Assembly: GCF_009299795.1 (NCBI RefSeq)
Contig: NZ_VIGP01000004.1
Span: forward strand, 408,098-472,097
DNA: 64,000 nucleotides
Source of the DNA: Brachybacterium subflavum
GTDB lineage: Bacteria; Actinomycetota; Actinomycetes; Actinomycetales; Dermabacteraceae
Reading direction: 5' to 3'
The notes below the pieces were generated by a model. It had not been told where the DNA came from, did not search any database, and saw nothing but the letters and a program-made list of their open reading frames with translations. A program made the position numbers and the translations under genes. Positions 19,672 to 28,832 of this stretch are shown piece by piece; the first letter of the stretch is position 1; every line of letters begins with the position of its first letter.

Positions 19672-21012
19672 TCACGGGAACAGGGTGATGGGGTCCACGA
19701 TGTCCGCATACAGCAGCATGACGGTCATCCCGAGGAAGAGCAGCGCGACCACGTTGGTCAGCGGCAGCAGCCGCGACATGTCCACCGGGCCCGGGTCGGG
19801 CCGTCCGCGCCAGCGCGCGATCCGCCGTCGGATCCCTTCGACGAGGGCGCCGGCGACGTGACCGCCGTCCAGGGGCATGAGCGGGATCAGGTTGAACACG
19901 AACAGGGCCATGTTCAGCGAGGCGAGCATCGAGATCAGCGTGGAGATCTTCGCCGTGAGGTCGAAGCGGGGCTGGTCGGCGCTCGCGACCTCCCCCGCGA
20001 GCCTGCTCACGCCGACCACGCCGATGGGACCGTCGGGATCCCGCTCTCCGTCGCCGAAGGCGGCCTTCCCGACGTCGATCAGCCGCATGGGCAGCGTGAC
20101 GACGATCCGGGCGGTCCCCTCGAACGTCTGCAGGACCATGCCCGGCACCTCGAGCGGCGACTGCCGGCGCAGCTCCTGGCCGGGGCCGACGCCCAGGAAG
20201 CCGACCTCCTCGGTCACCACGTCCCCGTGCGCGTCGGTCTTCGCGCTGCCGTCGTCGGCGATCACGGGGCGCTCGTCGAGGATCGGTGTCGCGTGCAGGG
20301 TGACCCTCTCCCCGTCGCGCTCGACGACCACGTCGATCTCGCGGTCGCCGGCGCCGCGCACGGCGCTCGTGACGTCGGCCCACTGATCGATCGCGTGCCC
20401 GTCGATCTCCAGCAGCCGGTCCCCGGGCTCGATCCCCGCGGCGAGGGCGGGGGCCTCGGGATGCCCCGTGCAGGAGGTGCCCTCGGGGGCGTCGGCCGGG
20501 AGCACGCAGCGGGAGACGGTCTCGACGGTCGTCGAGGACGCCGGCAGCCCGATCCCGCACACGAGCACACCGAGCAGCACCGCGCTGATCAAGAGGTTCA
20601 TCGTCGGCCCGCCGAGCATGACGACGAGCTTGCGCGGCACGGCGAGCGCGGAGAACGTGCGATGGGACTCGGCCGGGTCGTACTGCTCGGCCTCCCACTC
20701 GCGGGCGTCCTGCGCCATCTGCTGGAACAGGCCCGTGGAGTCCTCGCGGATCGTCCCCGGGGCGTCGTCGCGGCGCGGCGGATACATGCCGATCATGCGG
20801 ATGTACCCGCCCAGGGGGAACGCCTTGATGCCGTACTCGGTCTCGCCGCGGCGGCGGGCGAGGACCGTCGGTCCGAAGCCGATCATGTACTGGGTGACGC
20901 GCACCCCGAACGCCTTGGCGGGAATCAGGTGCCCCAGCTCGTGCAGGGCGATGGAGACCGCGATGCCCAGGGCGACGGCCAGGACCCCGAGCGCGTACAG
21001 GAGGACGGTCAT
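19672..21012 (-). CDS. rseP: Site-2 intramembrane metalloprotease (RseP/Rip1 family)
   Basis: M50B zinc protease that cuts membrane-bound anti-sigma factors and other substrates. HELGH at residues 24-28 in the first membrane helix supplies the zinc ligands and glutamate; a second motif, NLIPLMPLDGGH, lies near the C-terminus. A PDZ-like domain sits between (around EPGDRLLEIDGHAIDQW). About four membrane segments are visible over 446 aa. In other actinobacteria the neighbours are dxr upstream and ispG downstream; here they are a DivIVA-motif gene and the GNAT gene. Confidence 0.94.
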   Translation of the reverse strand: MTVLLYALGVLAVALGIAVSIALHELGHLIPAKAFGVRVTQYMIGFGPTVLARRRGETEYGIKAFPLGGYIRMIGMYPPRRDDAPGTIREDSTGLFQQMAQDAREWEAEQYDPAESHRTFSALAVPRKLVVMLGGPTMNLLISAVLLGVLVCGIGLPASSTTVETVSRCVLPADAPEGTSCTGHPEAPALAAGIEPGDRLLEIDGHAIDQWADVTSAVRGAGDREIDVVVERDGERVTLHATPILDERPVIADDGSAKTDAHGDVVTEEVGFLGVGPGQELRRQSPLEVPGMVLQTFEGTARIVVTLPMRLIDVGKAAFGDGERDPDGPIGVVGVSRLAGEVASADQPRFDLTAKISTLISMLASLNMALFVFNLIPLMPLDGGHVAGALVEGIRRRIARWRGRPDPGPVDMSRLLPLTNVVALLFLGMTVMLLYADIVDPITLFP

Positions 21013-21088
21013 GGGCGGGGGCGCCCGCTCGCGGCGGGTCCGATCCGGAGGTCCCCGGATGCGGCCGACGGGGTCCGGACGGGCGGGA

Positions 21089-21637
21089 TCACGGCACGGA
21101 GGCCATGAGGTCGGCGACGTGGTCGAGGTACACGTCGACCACGGCCTCCTGGTAGCCGTCCTCGCCCTTGCGGCGGCGGAAGGCCGCGCGGCGCACGTCG
21201 TCCACGCTCATCGGCAGGCCCTCGGTGAAGTAGGCGATGAGCTGGTCGCACAGGGCGTCGACGTCGGTGCGGTCGTAGGAGCGCTCACCATGGGCGGCCG
21301 GGGCGAACCGCTCCCCGGCGGGACGCTCGAGGCGGTCCTTGAGGGTCTCGGCGCGCTCGGTGAGGCGGGAGATCCACTGCTCCTCCCCCTGGGCGGCGAT
21401 GGCGTCGTCGCGCTGCTGGAGGGCGAAGGCGTCCGAGAGCCGGTCCAGGGCCTCGTCGACGGTGCGCATGTCGTAGCCGCCGCGGACGGTGCCGAAGCTC
21501 GCCGAGGTGACGTCGGCGCTGTCGAAGCCGGAGCCGCCGTGCTCGTAGGCGGTGCGGGCGCGCGCGAGGAAGTCGTCCACCTCATGCGGGTCGTAGCCGA
21601 CGCTGAAGCGGGAGACGCGCTCGAACGATGTGCTCAC
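21089..21637 (-). CDS. DivIVA-motif repeat protein (182 aa)
   Basis: The sequence is made of repeated short DivIVA-type motifs (hydrophobic-basic, then GYD--EVD-FL). Copies lie at about residues 6-32 (VGYDPHEVDDFLARA), 46-72 (GGYDMRTVDEALDRL), 116-138 (SYDRTDVDALCDQL) and 148-178 (FRRRKGEDGYQEAVVDVYLDHV). A short coiled-coil-like stretch joins the second and third. DivIVA proteins sense membrane curvature and organise polar growth, but the long coiled coil of true Wag31 is missing, so a structural or adaptor role is only inferred. The start is GTG 21637 with GGAAGGAA upstream. It lies between rlmN and rseP, the place of dxr in relatives. Confidence 0.8.
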   Translation of the reverse strand: MSTSFERVSRFSVGYDPHEVDDFLARARTAYEHGGSGFDSADVTSASFGTVRGGYDMRTVDEALDRLSDAFALQQRDDAIAAQGEEQWISRLTERAETLKDRLERPAGERFAPAAHGERSYDRTDVDALCDQLIAYFTEGLPMSVDDVRRAAFRRRKGEDGYQEAVVDVYLDHVADLMASVP

Positions 21638-21729
21638 GGGGCAGTTCCTTCCGGGGGTCGATGCCGCGCCCTCACTGTACCGAGCGGGCGGGGCGGGGGG
21701 CTGGTGCCGCGCCGGGCGGGTCCCGGCGC

Positions 21730-23076
21730 TCAGCCGACGGTCTCGGGCGCGTCCTCGAGCAGGTTCCCCTCGTCGTCCTCGGGACGGGAGGCGATGGCCT
21801 CGACGCGGGCGACGCGCGCCTCGCGGTCGGCGCGATGGGTGTCGGACTCGATGACGGTCGCCGCGAGCTGGCCGCACGCTCCGTCGATGTCGGAGCCGCG
21901 CGTGTCGCGGATCGTGGTGCGGATGCCGTTGTCCCGCAGGGTCTCCACGAAGCGCTTCTCCACCATCGGGTCCGAGGCGGTCCACTTCGAGCCCTTGACG
22001 GGGTTCAGGGGGATCGGGTTCACGTGCACCCAGTGCCGCCCGCCCTTGTCGATCAGGCGGTCGGCGAGCAGCTGGGCACGATGCTCCTGGTCGTTGATGT
22101 CGCGGATCAGCGCGTACTCGATGCTCACGCGACGGCCGGTGGCCTCGAAGTACTCGTGGGCGGCGCTGAGGATCTCGTCGACGTCGAAGCGGGTGTTGAT
22201 CGGGACGAGCTCGTCGCGCAGGGCGTCGTCCGGGGCATGCAGGGAGACCGCGAGCGTCACCGGGATCTCCTCCTTGACGAGCTTGCGCACCGCGGGAGCG
22301 AGGCCCACGGTCGAGACGGTGATGTTGCGGGCGCTCATCCCGAAGCCCTCGGGGGCCGCGGCGTTCAGACGCTTGCAGACGGTCGCGACCGGCCGGTAGT
22401 TCGCCAGCGGCTCGCCCATGCCCATGAACACGATGTTGCTCACGCGCCCGGTCCCGCCGGGGACGTCGCCCGCGGCGAGCTTCCCGTTGGCGATCCGCAC
22501 CTGCTCGAGGATCTCGGCGGTCGAGAGGTTGCGGCTCAGCCCCATCTGCCCGGTGGCGCAGAACGGGCAGTTCATGCCGCAGCCGGCCTCCGAGGAGATG
22601 CACAGGGTGGTGCGGCCCGTGTAGCGCATGAGCACGGACTCCACGAGGGAGCCGTCGAACAGCCGCCAGAGCATCTTCTGGGTGGCGCCGTTGTCGGCGC
22701 TCTGCATCGAGACGAGCGTGAGCAGCTGCGGGAAGAATCGTGCGACGAGCTCCTCGCGGCGGTCCTTGGGCAGGTCCGTCATCGCCTCGGGGTCGACGGT
22801 CGCGTGCTCGAAGTAGTGCACGGACAGCTGCTTGGCGCGGAAGCTGGGCAGGCCCATCTCCTCGACGGCCGCGATGCGCTCGTCCATCGTGAGGTCCGCG
22901 AGGTGGGCCGGCGGCTTGCCGCGCCGGGTGGGGCGCAGCTGCAGCTGGCCGGGGGCGAGGGCGATCTTCTCGCCCGGGACCGCCTCGCGGGAGAGGTCGG
23001 GCAGGCTCGGTCCGTCGGCCGACGGGGCCGCGCGGCGGGCGCCGGGCGCGGAGGGGTCGGGAAGGTCGTGCGTCAT
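21730..23076 (-). CDS. rlmN: 23S rRNA/tRNA adenine-C2 methyltransferase RlmN
   Basis: Radical-SAM enzyme methylating A2503 of 23S rRNA and A37 of some tRNAs. The [4Fe-4S] motif CGMNCPFC places Cys at residues 166, 170 and 173, and the [11 protein letters not shown] and VSLHAPDD segments are family hallmarks. The C-terminal substrate Cys is present (GACGQL). An N-terminal extension of about 45 residues rich in Pro/Ala/Ser is not conserved. The length is 448 aa. The ATG overlaps the cdsA stop by 4 nt (ATGA), as commonly seen for rlmN and cdsA in actinobacteria. Confidence 0.97.
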   Translation of the reverse strand: MTHDLPDPSAPGARRAAPSADGPSLPDLSREAVPGEKIALAPGQLQLRPTRRGKPPAHLADLTMDERIAAVEEMGLPSFRAKQLSVHYFEHATVDPEAMTDLPKDRREELVARFFPQLLTLVSMQSADNGATQKMLWRLFDGSLVESVLMRYTGRTTLCISSEAGCGMNCPFCATGQMGLSRNLSTAEILEQVRIANGKLAAGDVPGGTGRVSNIVFMGMGEPLANYRPVATVCKRLNAAAPEGFGMSARNITVSTVGLAPAVRKLVKEEIPVTLAVSLHAPDDALRDELVPINTRFDVDEILSAAHEYFEATGRRVSIEYALIRDINDQEHRAQLLADRLIDKGGRHWVHVNPIPLNPVKGSKWTASDPMVEKRFVETLRDNGIRTTIRDTRGSDIDGACGQLAATVIESDTHRADREARVARVEAIASRPEDDEGNLLEDAPETVG

Positions 23077-23981
23077 ACCAGCACCTCCAGGAGGATGAAT
23101 GTGGCGGGGGCCGCCAGCAGGATCGAGTCGATGCGATCCAGGACGCCCCCGTGGCCGGGCAGCATGTGCCCCATGTCCTTGATGCCGAGGTCCCTCTTGA
23201 GCAGGGATTCGGCGAGGTCGCCGCAGGTCGAGATGATCACCAGCACCGGGCCGATGACCAGGCCGGTCCACCAGGGCGCCGTGTCCGCCAGGAGCAGGAA
23301 GACGACGGCCGCGGCGGTGCCCAGCACGAGGGATCCGAAGAATCCCTCCCAGCTCTTCTTGGGGCTGATCGACGGGGCCATCGGATGTCGGCCCATCAGC
23401 ACCCCGGCGATGAACCCGCCGGTGTCGTTGGCGACGGGCACGAGGAACGCGAGCAGCACGAGGAGGGCACCGTCGGGCCGGTCGAAGAGCAGCAGCGAGA
23501 AGCAGCCCAGGAAGGGCACCCAGGCGATCGTGAACACGCCCGCGGCGACGTCGCGCAGCGCGACGGTGCCCATCGACTCGGTGACCCGCCAGAGGATCAG
23601 CACGCACACGGCCAGCGCCGTCGCGACCACCAGTCCGTCCAGGCGGAAGACCTCGGTGGTGACGACCATGCCGATCACGCCCACCAGCACGGGCATCACG
23701 GGCACGCGCATGCCCCCGGCGGAGAGCGCGCGGGTCAGCTCGAGGACGGCGAGGACCAGCGCGAGCGCGATGAAGGCGGGGAAGACGACGGGGACGACGA
23801 ACAGGCACACCAGCAGCACGCCCACCAGGCCGATGCCGACGGGGATCGCCGCGCGCAGGTCACGGCCGGGTCCGCGCCGCTTCGCCGCCGGGGCGCCGGG
23901 ATCGGACTCGGCGCCGAGCGCACCCGGCACCACCCCGTCCGGCAGGGACGGGGCGGTGCGATCGGGTGCTGCGGGGACCAC
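23073..23981 (-). CDS. cdsA: Phosphatidate cytidylyltransferase (CDP-diacylglycerol synthase)
   Basis: Makes CDP-diacylglycerol, the precursor of phosphatidylglycerol, cardiolipin and phosphatidylinositol. The C-terminal signature [20 protein letters not shown] followed by DRIDS is complete. About seven hydrophobic helices follow a 40-residue hydrophilic N-terminus. The GTG at 23981 is taken as the start, but no clear ribosome-binding site precedes it and a downstream start is possible. It lies 38 nt downstream of frr and overlaps rlmN by 4 nt. Confidence 0.95.
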   Translation of the reverse strand: MVPAAPDRTAPSLPDGVVPGALGAESDPGAPAAKRRGPGRDLRAAIPVGIGLVGVLLVCLFVVPVVFPAFIALALVLAVLELTRALSAGGMRVPVMPVLVGVIGMVVTTEVFRLDGLVVATALAVCVLILWRVTESMGTVALRDVAAGVFTIAWVPFLGCFSLLLFDRPDGALLVLLAFLVPVANDTGGFIAGVLMGRHPMAPSISPKKSWEGFFGSLVLGTAAAVVFLLLADTAPWWTGLVIGPVLVIISTCGDLAESLLKRDLGIKDMGHMLPGHGGVLDRIDSILLAAPATFILLEVLV

Positions 23982-24019
23982 GGCGCGGACGAGCGGGACG
24001 GTCGAGGGAGCGCGAGCGC

Positions 24020-24586
24020 TCAGACCGTGGCCAGCTCGGTCTCCTTGGCCGCGAGCGCCTCGTCGACCTGTTCGATGAACTTCTTGGTGAGCGCCTCCAG
24101 GTCCTTCTCGGCGCGCGAGCCCTCGTCCTCGCCGACCTCCTTGTCCTTGACCAGCTTCTCGATGGCCTTCTTCGCGGTGCCGCGGCTGGCGCGCACGGCC
24201 ACGCGGCCGTCCTCCGCCTTGGACTTCGCCTGCTTGATGTAGTCCTTGCGGCGCTCCTCGGTGAGGGCCGGCAGGACGATGCGCAGGTTGTCGCCGTTGT
24301 TCGTGGGGTTCACGCCCAGGTCGGAGGCGCGCAGAGCGCTCTCGACCGCGCCCGTGGAGGACTTGTCGTAGGGGGTGACGATGACCGTGCGGGCCTCGGG
24401 GAACTGCAGCGAGGCGAGCTGGTTCAGCGGGGTCGGGGCGCCGTAGTACTCCACGGTGATGCCCTGGAACATGGCGGCGTTCGCACGACCGGTGCGGATC
24501 GTGGAGAACTCCTCCTTGGTGACCTCGATCGTCTTGGTCATCTTGCTCTCGGCGTCCTTCAGGATGCCGGGGATGTCATCGCTCAC
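24020..24586 (-). CDS. frr: Ribosome recycling factor
   Basis: RRF splits post-termination ribosomes with EF-G. The 188-aa length and the pattern FSTIRTGRANAAMFQGITVE, YGAPTPLNQLAS and RIVLPALTEERRKDYIKQAK are diagnostic. The GTG at 24586 has GAGGAG 7 nt upstream. The pyrH gene precedes it, separated by 176 nt that include a 12-bp stem terminator, so frr probably has its own promoter. cdsA and rlmN follow closely. Confidence 0.97.
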   Translation of the reverse strand: MSDDIPGILKDAESKMTKTIEVTKEEFSTIRTGRANAAMFQGITVEYYGAPTPLNQLASLQFPEARTVIVTPYDKSSTGAVESALRASDLGVNPTNNGDNLRIVLPALTEERRKDYIKQAKSKAEDGRVAVRASRGTAKKAIEKLVKDKEVGEDEGSRAEKDLEALTKKFIEQVDEALAAKETELATV

Positions 24587-24727
24587 GTCGCGCTCCTCGC
24601 TGCTCTTCTCGTGGCTCAGGTCGTGGTGGCTCCGGCTTCGTGCGCCGGCGCCGCTGTCCATTCTCCCCCATCGCTCCCCCTCGTGCGCGTCCGGCGGCGG
24701 CCGGGAGGCATGCGAAGGGGCGTGAGG

Positions 24728-24754
24728 GCCGGGTCGGACGGCGTCCGACCCGGC
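24728..24754 (-). terminator. Terminator after pyrH
   Basis: A 12-bp perfect stem (24728-24739 with 24743-24754) with a 3-nt loop, 8 nt past the pyrH stop. It would insulate frr from pyrH. Confidence 0.7.
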
Positions 24755-24762
24755 TCGCGGGC

Positions 24763-25521
24763 TCACCCGCCGGTGACGAGGGTGCCGATGCGGTCGCCCA
24801 CCATGGCCCGGGTGATGCTGCCGGGGGCGTCCAGGCCGAAGACCATCATCTGCTGGGCATTGTCCATGCAGAGGCTGAAGGCGGTGGCGTCCACGACCTT
24901 GAGGCCGCGCTGCAGGGCGTCGCCGTAGGTGATGTGCTCGATCTTCTCCGCGGTCGGATCCTTGTGCGGGTCGGCGGTGTAGACGCCGTCCACGCCGTTC
25001 TTGGCCATCAGGACCTCCTGGCAGCCGATCTCCAGGGCGCGCTGCACGGCGACCGTGTCGGTCGAGAAGTACGGCATCCCGGCGCCCGCGCCGAAGATGA
25101 CCACGCGGCCCTTCTCGAGGTGGCGCACGGCGCGCAGCGGCAGGTAGGGCTCGGCGACCTGGCCCATCGCGATGGCCGTCTGCACGCGCGTGGAGACGCC
25201 CTTCTGCTCGAGGAAGTCCTGGAGGGCGAGGCTGTTCATGACGGTGCCGAGCATGCCCATGTAGTCGGCGCGGCGGCGGTCCATGCCGCGCTGGGAGAGC
25301 TCGGCGCCGCGGAAGAAGTTGCCCCCGCCCACGACGACGGCGCACTCGACGCCCTGCGCGACGCCCTCGGCGATCTCGCCGGCGATGCGGGAGACCACAT
25401 CGGGGTCCACGCCCACGGTGCCGCCGCCGAAGGCTTCGCCCGACAGCTTGAGGAGGACGCGGCGACCGCCCTCCTTCTTCGGGAGAACCGGGATCTGGGA
25501 GGTGACGGACGCCTGGGTCAT
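24763..25521 (-). CDS. pyrH: UMP kinase
   Basis: Phosphorylates UMP to UDP in pyrimidine nucleotide synthesis; bacterial amino-acid-kinase-fold type. The N-terminal [20 protein letters not shown] and [13 protein letters not shown] motifs are typical. At 252 aa it has a short N-terminal extension. ATG 25521 has GAAGGA upstream and places the first strand near residue 20. It sits between tsf and frr, the usual rpsB-tsf-pyrH-frr order, with hairpin terminators on both sides. Confidence 0.97.
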   Translation of the reverse strand: MTQASVTSQIPVLPKKEGGRRVLLKLSGEAFGGGTVGVDPDVVSRIAGEIAEGVAQGVECAVVVGGGNFFRGAELSQRGMDRRRADYMGMLGTVMNSLALQDFLEQKGVSTRVQTAIAMGQVAEPYLPLRAVRHLEKGRVVIFGAGAGMPYFSTDTVAVQRALEIGCQEVLMAKNGVDGVYTADPHKDPTAEKIEHITYGDALQRGLKVVDATAFSLCMDNAQQMMVFGLDAPGSITRAMVGDRIGTLVTGG

Positions 25522-25623
25522 GGAAGGTCCTTCCGGTCGAGGTCTCGGGCGATGATACCGGCGCGCGGGGCGGCGGACCCCATGGATCGGCACGGACGTG
25601 ATGACGTCCGCACCCGCGACGGC

Positions 25624-25660
25624 GGAGGGCCCCGCATCCGTGGCGGATGCGGGGCCCTCC
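25624..25660 (-). terminator. Terminator of the rpsB-tsf operon
   Basis: A perfect 17-bp stem (25624-25640 with 25644-25660) with a 3-nt loop, about 55 nt past the tsf stop. It separates rpsB-tsf from pyrH. Confidence 0.85.
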
Positions 25661-25714
25661 GGTGATCGGGCGCGGCGCGGGCGCGGGGCCCGGGCGCTCG
25701 TCAGATGCGCGGGA

Positions 25715-26539
25715 TCAGTTGCCGACGCGGAAGCGGACGAAGCCCGTTAGGGTGCCGCCGGCGCCCTCGAGGACCTTCCCCACGGTCTGCTTGGGATCCT
25801 TGGCGAACGCCTGGTCGAGCAGGACGTTCTCCTTGAAGTAGCCGTTGAGGCGCCCCTCGATGATCTTCGGGATGGCCTTCTCGGGCTTGTTCTCGTTCTT
25901 CGCCGTCTCCTCGGCGATGCGGCGCTCGTCGGCGACGATCTCCGCGGGCACCTCGTCGCGCGTGAGGTACGCGGGCGAGTAGGCGGCGATGTGCATCGCC
26001 ACGTCGCGCGCGACCTCGGCGCCGGCCTCGTCGGTGGCGACGAGCACGCCGACCTGCGGGGGCAGGTCCTTGTTGGTGCGGTGCATGTACGAGGTGACGA
26101 CCTCGCCCTTCACCCGGCCGATGCGGCGCACGACGATCTTCTCGCCCATGGTCGCTGCGGCGCTGGTGAGGGCCTCGCCGAAGGAGGTCTCGGCGAGCTG
26201 CTCGGGGTCGGCCGCGCCGGACTCGACGGCCGCGGCCACGGCCTCGTCGCCGAGGGCGACGAACTTGTCGTTCTTGGCGACGAAGTCGGTCTCGGAGTTG
26301 AGCTCCACGAGGGTGCCCTCCTGACCGCCGTCGGCGTCGCGGATGTCCGCGGCGATGAGGCCCTCGGAGGCGCTGCGGCCCTCGCGCTTGGCGATGCCCT
26401 TGAGGCCCTTCACGCGGATCAGCTCGACGGCCTTGGCCTTGTCGCCCTCGGCCTCGTCGAGAGCCTTCTTGACGTCGAGCATCCCGGCGCCGGTGGACTC
26501 CCGGATCTCCTTGATGTCAGCAGCCGTGTAGTTCGCCAT
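25715..26539 (-). CDS. tsf: Elongation factor Ts
   Basis: Nucleotide exchange factor for EF-Tu. The N-terminal UBA domain ([20 protein letters not shown]) and the core ([17 protein letters not shown]) are diagnostic. At 274 aa the length is standard. ATG 26539 is preceded by a GGAAGAA-type site. It follows rpsB by about 100 nt, and the two form one operon ending at the hairpin 25624-25660. Confidence 0.98.
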   Translation of the reverse strand: MANYTAADIKEIRESTGAGMLDVKKALDEAEGDKAKAVELIRVKGLKGIAKREGRSASEGLIAADIRDADGGQEGTLVELNSETDFVAKNDKFVALGDEAVAAAVESGAADPEQLAETSFGEALTSAAATMGEKIVVRRIGRVKGEVVTSYMHRTNKDLPPQVGVLVATDEAGAEVARDVAMHIAAYSPAYLTRDEVPAEIVADERRIAEETAKNENKPEKAIPKIIEGRLNGYFKENVLLDQAFAKDPKQTVGKVLEGAGGTLTGFVRFRVGN

Positions 26540-26638
26540 GTGTTCCTTCTTCCTGGTGGGAGAGGTCGTGCGGGGAGGTGGGGAGGAGCCCCCGGGCGGG
26601 GTGCGCCGCGAGGGGCGCACCCCGCCCGGGGAGCGCGC

Positions 26639-27661
26639 TCACTCGGAGGGCTCGGTCTGGACCTCGGTCTCGCCGGCGGACGCCTTGGCGTCCTCCTCGG
26701 CACCGAGGACCTCGGAGGCCTCGACGTCGGAGGCGTCGGCGGTGGGGACCTCGGGGGTCTCCTCGACGGCCTTCTCCTCGGCCGCAGCGGCCTTCTGCTC
26801 CTCGAGGTTCTTCTCGGCACCGGCGACGCCCTCGGCCTCGGCGGTGACGGACTCCTCGGCGGGAGCGCCGTCCTGCTGGACCTCGGACTGCTTGAGCAGC
26901 TCCTGCTCCCACTCGGCGAGCGGCTCCGCGTCGACCGCGGAGACGTTCTTCTCGCCCTTCTCGGACTTCGCGTGGCGGTCCTGGAGGCCCGCGGCGACGG
27001 CGTCGGCCACGACGCGGGTCAGCAGGGCGACGGAGCGGATCGCGTCGTCGTTGCCCGGGATCGGGTAGGTGATCTCGTCGGGGTCGCAGTTGGTGTCGAG
27101 GATCGCGACGACCGGGATGCTGAGCTTCTGGGCCTCGTCGACGGCGAGGTGCTCCTTGTTGGTGTCCACGATCCAGACGGCGCTCGGGGTGCGGCCCATG
27201 TCGCGGATGCCGCCCAGGGTCTTCTCGAGCTTGTCCTTCTCGCGGCGCATCATCAGCAGCTCCTTCTTGGTGCGGCCGGAGGAGGCCACATCGTCGAAGT
27301 CGATCTGCTCGAGCTCCTTGAGGCGGTTCACGCGCTGCGAGACCGTCTGCAGGTTGGTGAGCATGCCGCCGAGCCAGCGCTGGTTCACGTAGGGCATGCC
27401 CACGCGGGTGGCCTGCTCGCGGATGGACTCCTGCGCCTGCTTCTTCGTGCCGACGAACAGGATGGTGCCGCCGTGGGCGACGGTCGCGCGGACGAACTCG
27501 TACGCCTTGTCGATGTAGGTGAGCGTCTGCATCAGGTCGACGATGTAGATGCCGTTGCGCTCGGCGAACACGAAGCGCTTCACCTTCGGGTTCCAGCGAC
27601 GGGTCTGGTGTCCGAAGTGGACGCCGCTCTCGAGGAGCTGGCGCATGGTGACGACTGCCAT
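26639..27661 (-). CDS. rpsB: 30S ribosomal protein S2 with acidic C-terminal extension
   Basis: Binds the 30S subunit and recruits S1. [35 protein letters not shown] and the aspartate-rich [19 protein letters not shown] identify S2. After the conserved 255 residues comes an extension of about 85 residues rich in Glu, Ala, Val and Ser, making 340 aa. Extended S2 tails occur in actinobacteria. The start has GGGAAGAG upstream. A long leader (about 240 nt) runs from a probable promoter at 27903-27908 and may be regulatory. Confidence 0.97.
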   Translation of the reverse strand: MAVVTMRQLLESGVHFGHQTRRWNPKVKRFVFAERNGIYIVDLMQTLTYIDKAYEFVRATVAHGGTILFVGTKKQAQESIREQATRVGMPYVNQRWLGGMLTNLQTVSQRVNRLKELEQIDFDDVASSGRTKKELLMMRREKDKLEKTLGGIRDMGRTPSAVWIVDTNKEHLAVDEAQKLSIPVVAILDTNCDPDEITYPIPGNDDAIRSVALLTRVVADAVAAGLQDRHAKSEKGEKNVSAVDAEPLAEWEQELLKQSEVQQDGAPAEESVTAEAEGVAGAEKNLEEQKAAAAEEKAVEETPEVPTADASDVEASEVLGAEEDAKASAGETEVQTEPSE

Positions 27662-27806
27662 GGTCTGTCTCTTCCCGGCCCTGGGCTCGCGCGGCGCACC
27701 GTGGCGGCGTCCGCGGTCCTCGCGCAGGACCTGCATTCTCGGTTCTCCCCTGCCGCCGGACGGCGCAGGGCCTGGTGCCCGGCCCCCCGACCTCCCCGGA
27801 TCCCTC

Positions 27807-27824
27807 CCCCGCCGAGAGGCGGGG
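27807..27824. promoter_or_regulatory. Hairpin in the rpsB leader
   Basis: A 7-bp perfect stem (27807-27813 with 27818-27824), about 80-95 nt downstream of the presumed rpsB start point. The same 18-nt core also forms the top of the terminator at 899-936. It could be an attenuator or a protein-binding hairpin; this is only a candidate. Confidence 0.3.
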
Positions 27825-27902
27825 ACGCGGATCGCGAGGACCGACGACCGGAGGGACCATGCGGGCACGCGAAGTCGCCCGGACATGCCGGACGCTGTCG
27901 TC

Positions 27903-27908
27903 AGTCTA
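27903..27908 (-). promoter_or_regulatory. Candidate -10 of the rpsB-tsf operon
   Basis: TAGACT on the minus strand, the same hexamer as before the ileS leader. No good -35 is visible. It implies a transcript leader of about 240 nt. The gap 27662-28059 otherwise holds only the start region of the divergent M23 gene. Confidence 0.45.
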
Positions 27909-28059
27909 GCCGACCGCGGTGCCCGCAGGCACCCTCCGGGGAGCGCCGTGCATCACGCGCGGCGCGGCGTTCACCCCGCCGATCCTCCCCATGCCCCGGT
28001 TGTCCACCGCCGGGCCCCGGAGACCGACGGGAGGGCGCGCGCGGCGCGAGGATCCGGGC

Positions 28060-28821
28060 ATGGATCCTCACCCGGCGCACCGCCCCCGTCCCGTCCGGCC
28101 GACCCGATGCGCGCGCACCGCGCGTCCCGTGCGCACCGCGCTCCCCGCGCTCCGCCCGCCTCCCGTGCACCGGCCCGGCGGCCCTCAGGGCGCCCACGCC
28201 CCACGCGGTGCGATGCGGCTCCTGGTCGCGCTGATGGGCATGATGCTGGTCGCCGCGCTGCAGATGACGGTGCCCGCGCACGGCGATCCCGGGGCCGCCA
28301 TGGACCCTGCGGGAGGCGACGGAGCCGGCACGGACGCTTCGGTGCAGGCGCGATGGGAGTGGCCGATGGCGTCCCCGCACCGGATCATCGCGCCGTTCGT
28401 CGCGCCCGAGCACCGCTATGGGCCGGGCCACCGGGGCGTGGACATCCTCGCGAGCGGCGCCGAGGTGCGAGCCGTCGAGGACGGGACGGTCCGCTTCGCC
28501 GGTTCCGTGGCCGGTCGGGGCGTGGTCTCGATCCTGCATGCCGACGGGCTGCTGTCGACCTACGAGCCGGTGACGGCGGACGTGCGGGCGGGCGATCGGG
28601 TGCGCGCCGGCCAGGTGATCGGAGAGTTGGAGGAGGGCAGGCCCGGCGCGGGCGAGGGCGCGAGCCACTGCACGCAGGCGTGCCTGCATCTCGGGGCTCG
28701 ACGCGGTGGCGACGACTACGTGGATCCCGAGCCGCTGCTCCGTGGGGCGGAGCCGAGCGTCCTGCTGCCTCTGGAGGCGGTGGGGACTGCGCTCGCGCTG
28801 CTCGGCCGGCACGCGGGCTGA
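28060..28821 (+). CDS. M23 family peptidase-like protein
   Basis: Secreted peptidoglycan-hydrolase-like protein. The C-terminal half is an M23/LytM domain with HRGVDILASGAEVRA, where H and D are the first metal ligands, and CLHLGARR with the later His pair. A hydrophobic signal segment (MRLLVALMGMMLVAALQ) starts at nt 28213. I start at ATG 28060 because GAGGA lies 7 nt upstream; the resulting 51-residue Arg/Pro-rich extension before the signal sequence is unusual, so ATG 28213 (202 aa) remains possible. It is divergent from rpsB and ends 11 nt from the convergent xerC. Confidence 0.82.
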   Translation: MDPHPAHRPRPVRPTRCARTARPVRTALPALRPPPVHRPGGPQGAHAPRGAMRLLVALMGMMLVAALQMTVPAHGDPGAAMDPAGGDGAGTDASVQARWEWPMASPHRIIAPFVAPEHRYGPGHRGVDILASGAEVRAVEDGTVRFAGSVAGRGVVSILHADGLLSTYEPVTADVRAGDRVRAGQVIGELEEGRPGAGEGASHCTQACLHLGARRGGDDYVDPEPLLRGAEPSVLLPLEAVGTALALLGRHAG

Positions 28822-28832
28822 GGGCCGGCGGA

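Noticed and set aside
27807..27824. Hairpin core shared with the terminator at 899-936, considered as a dispersed mobile repeat
   Set aside because: Only 18 nt are shared, which can arise by chance in GC-rich stem-loops; no flanking similarity was seen.
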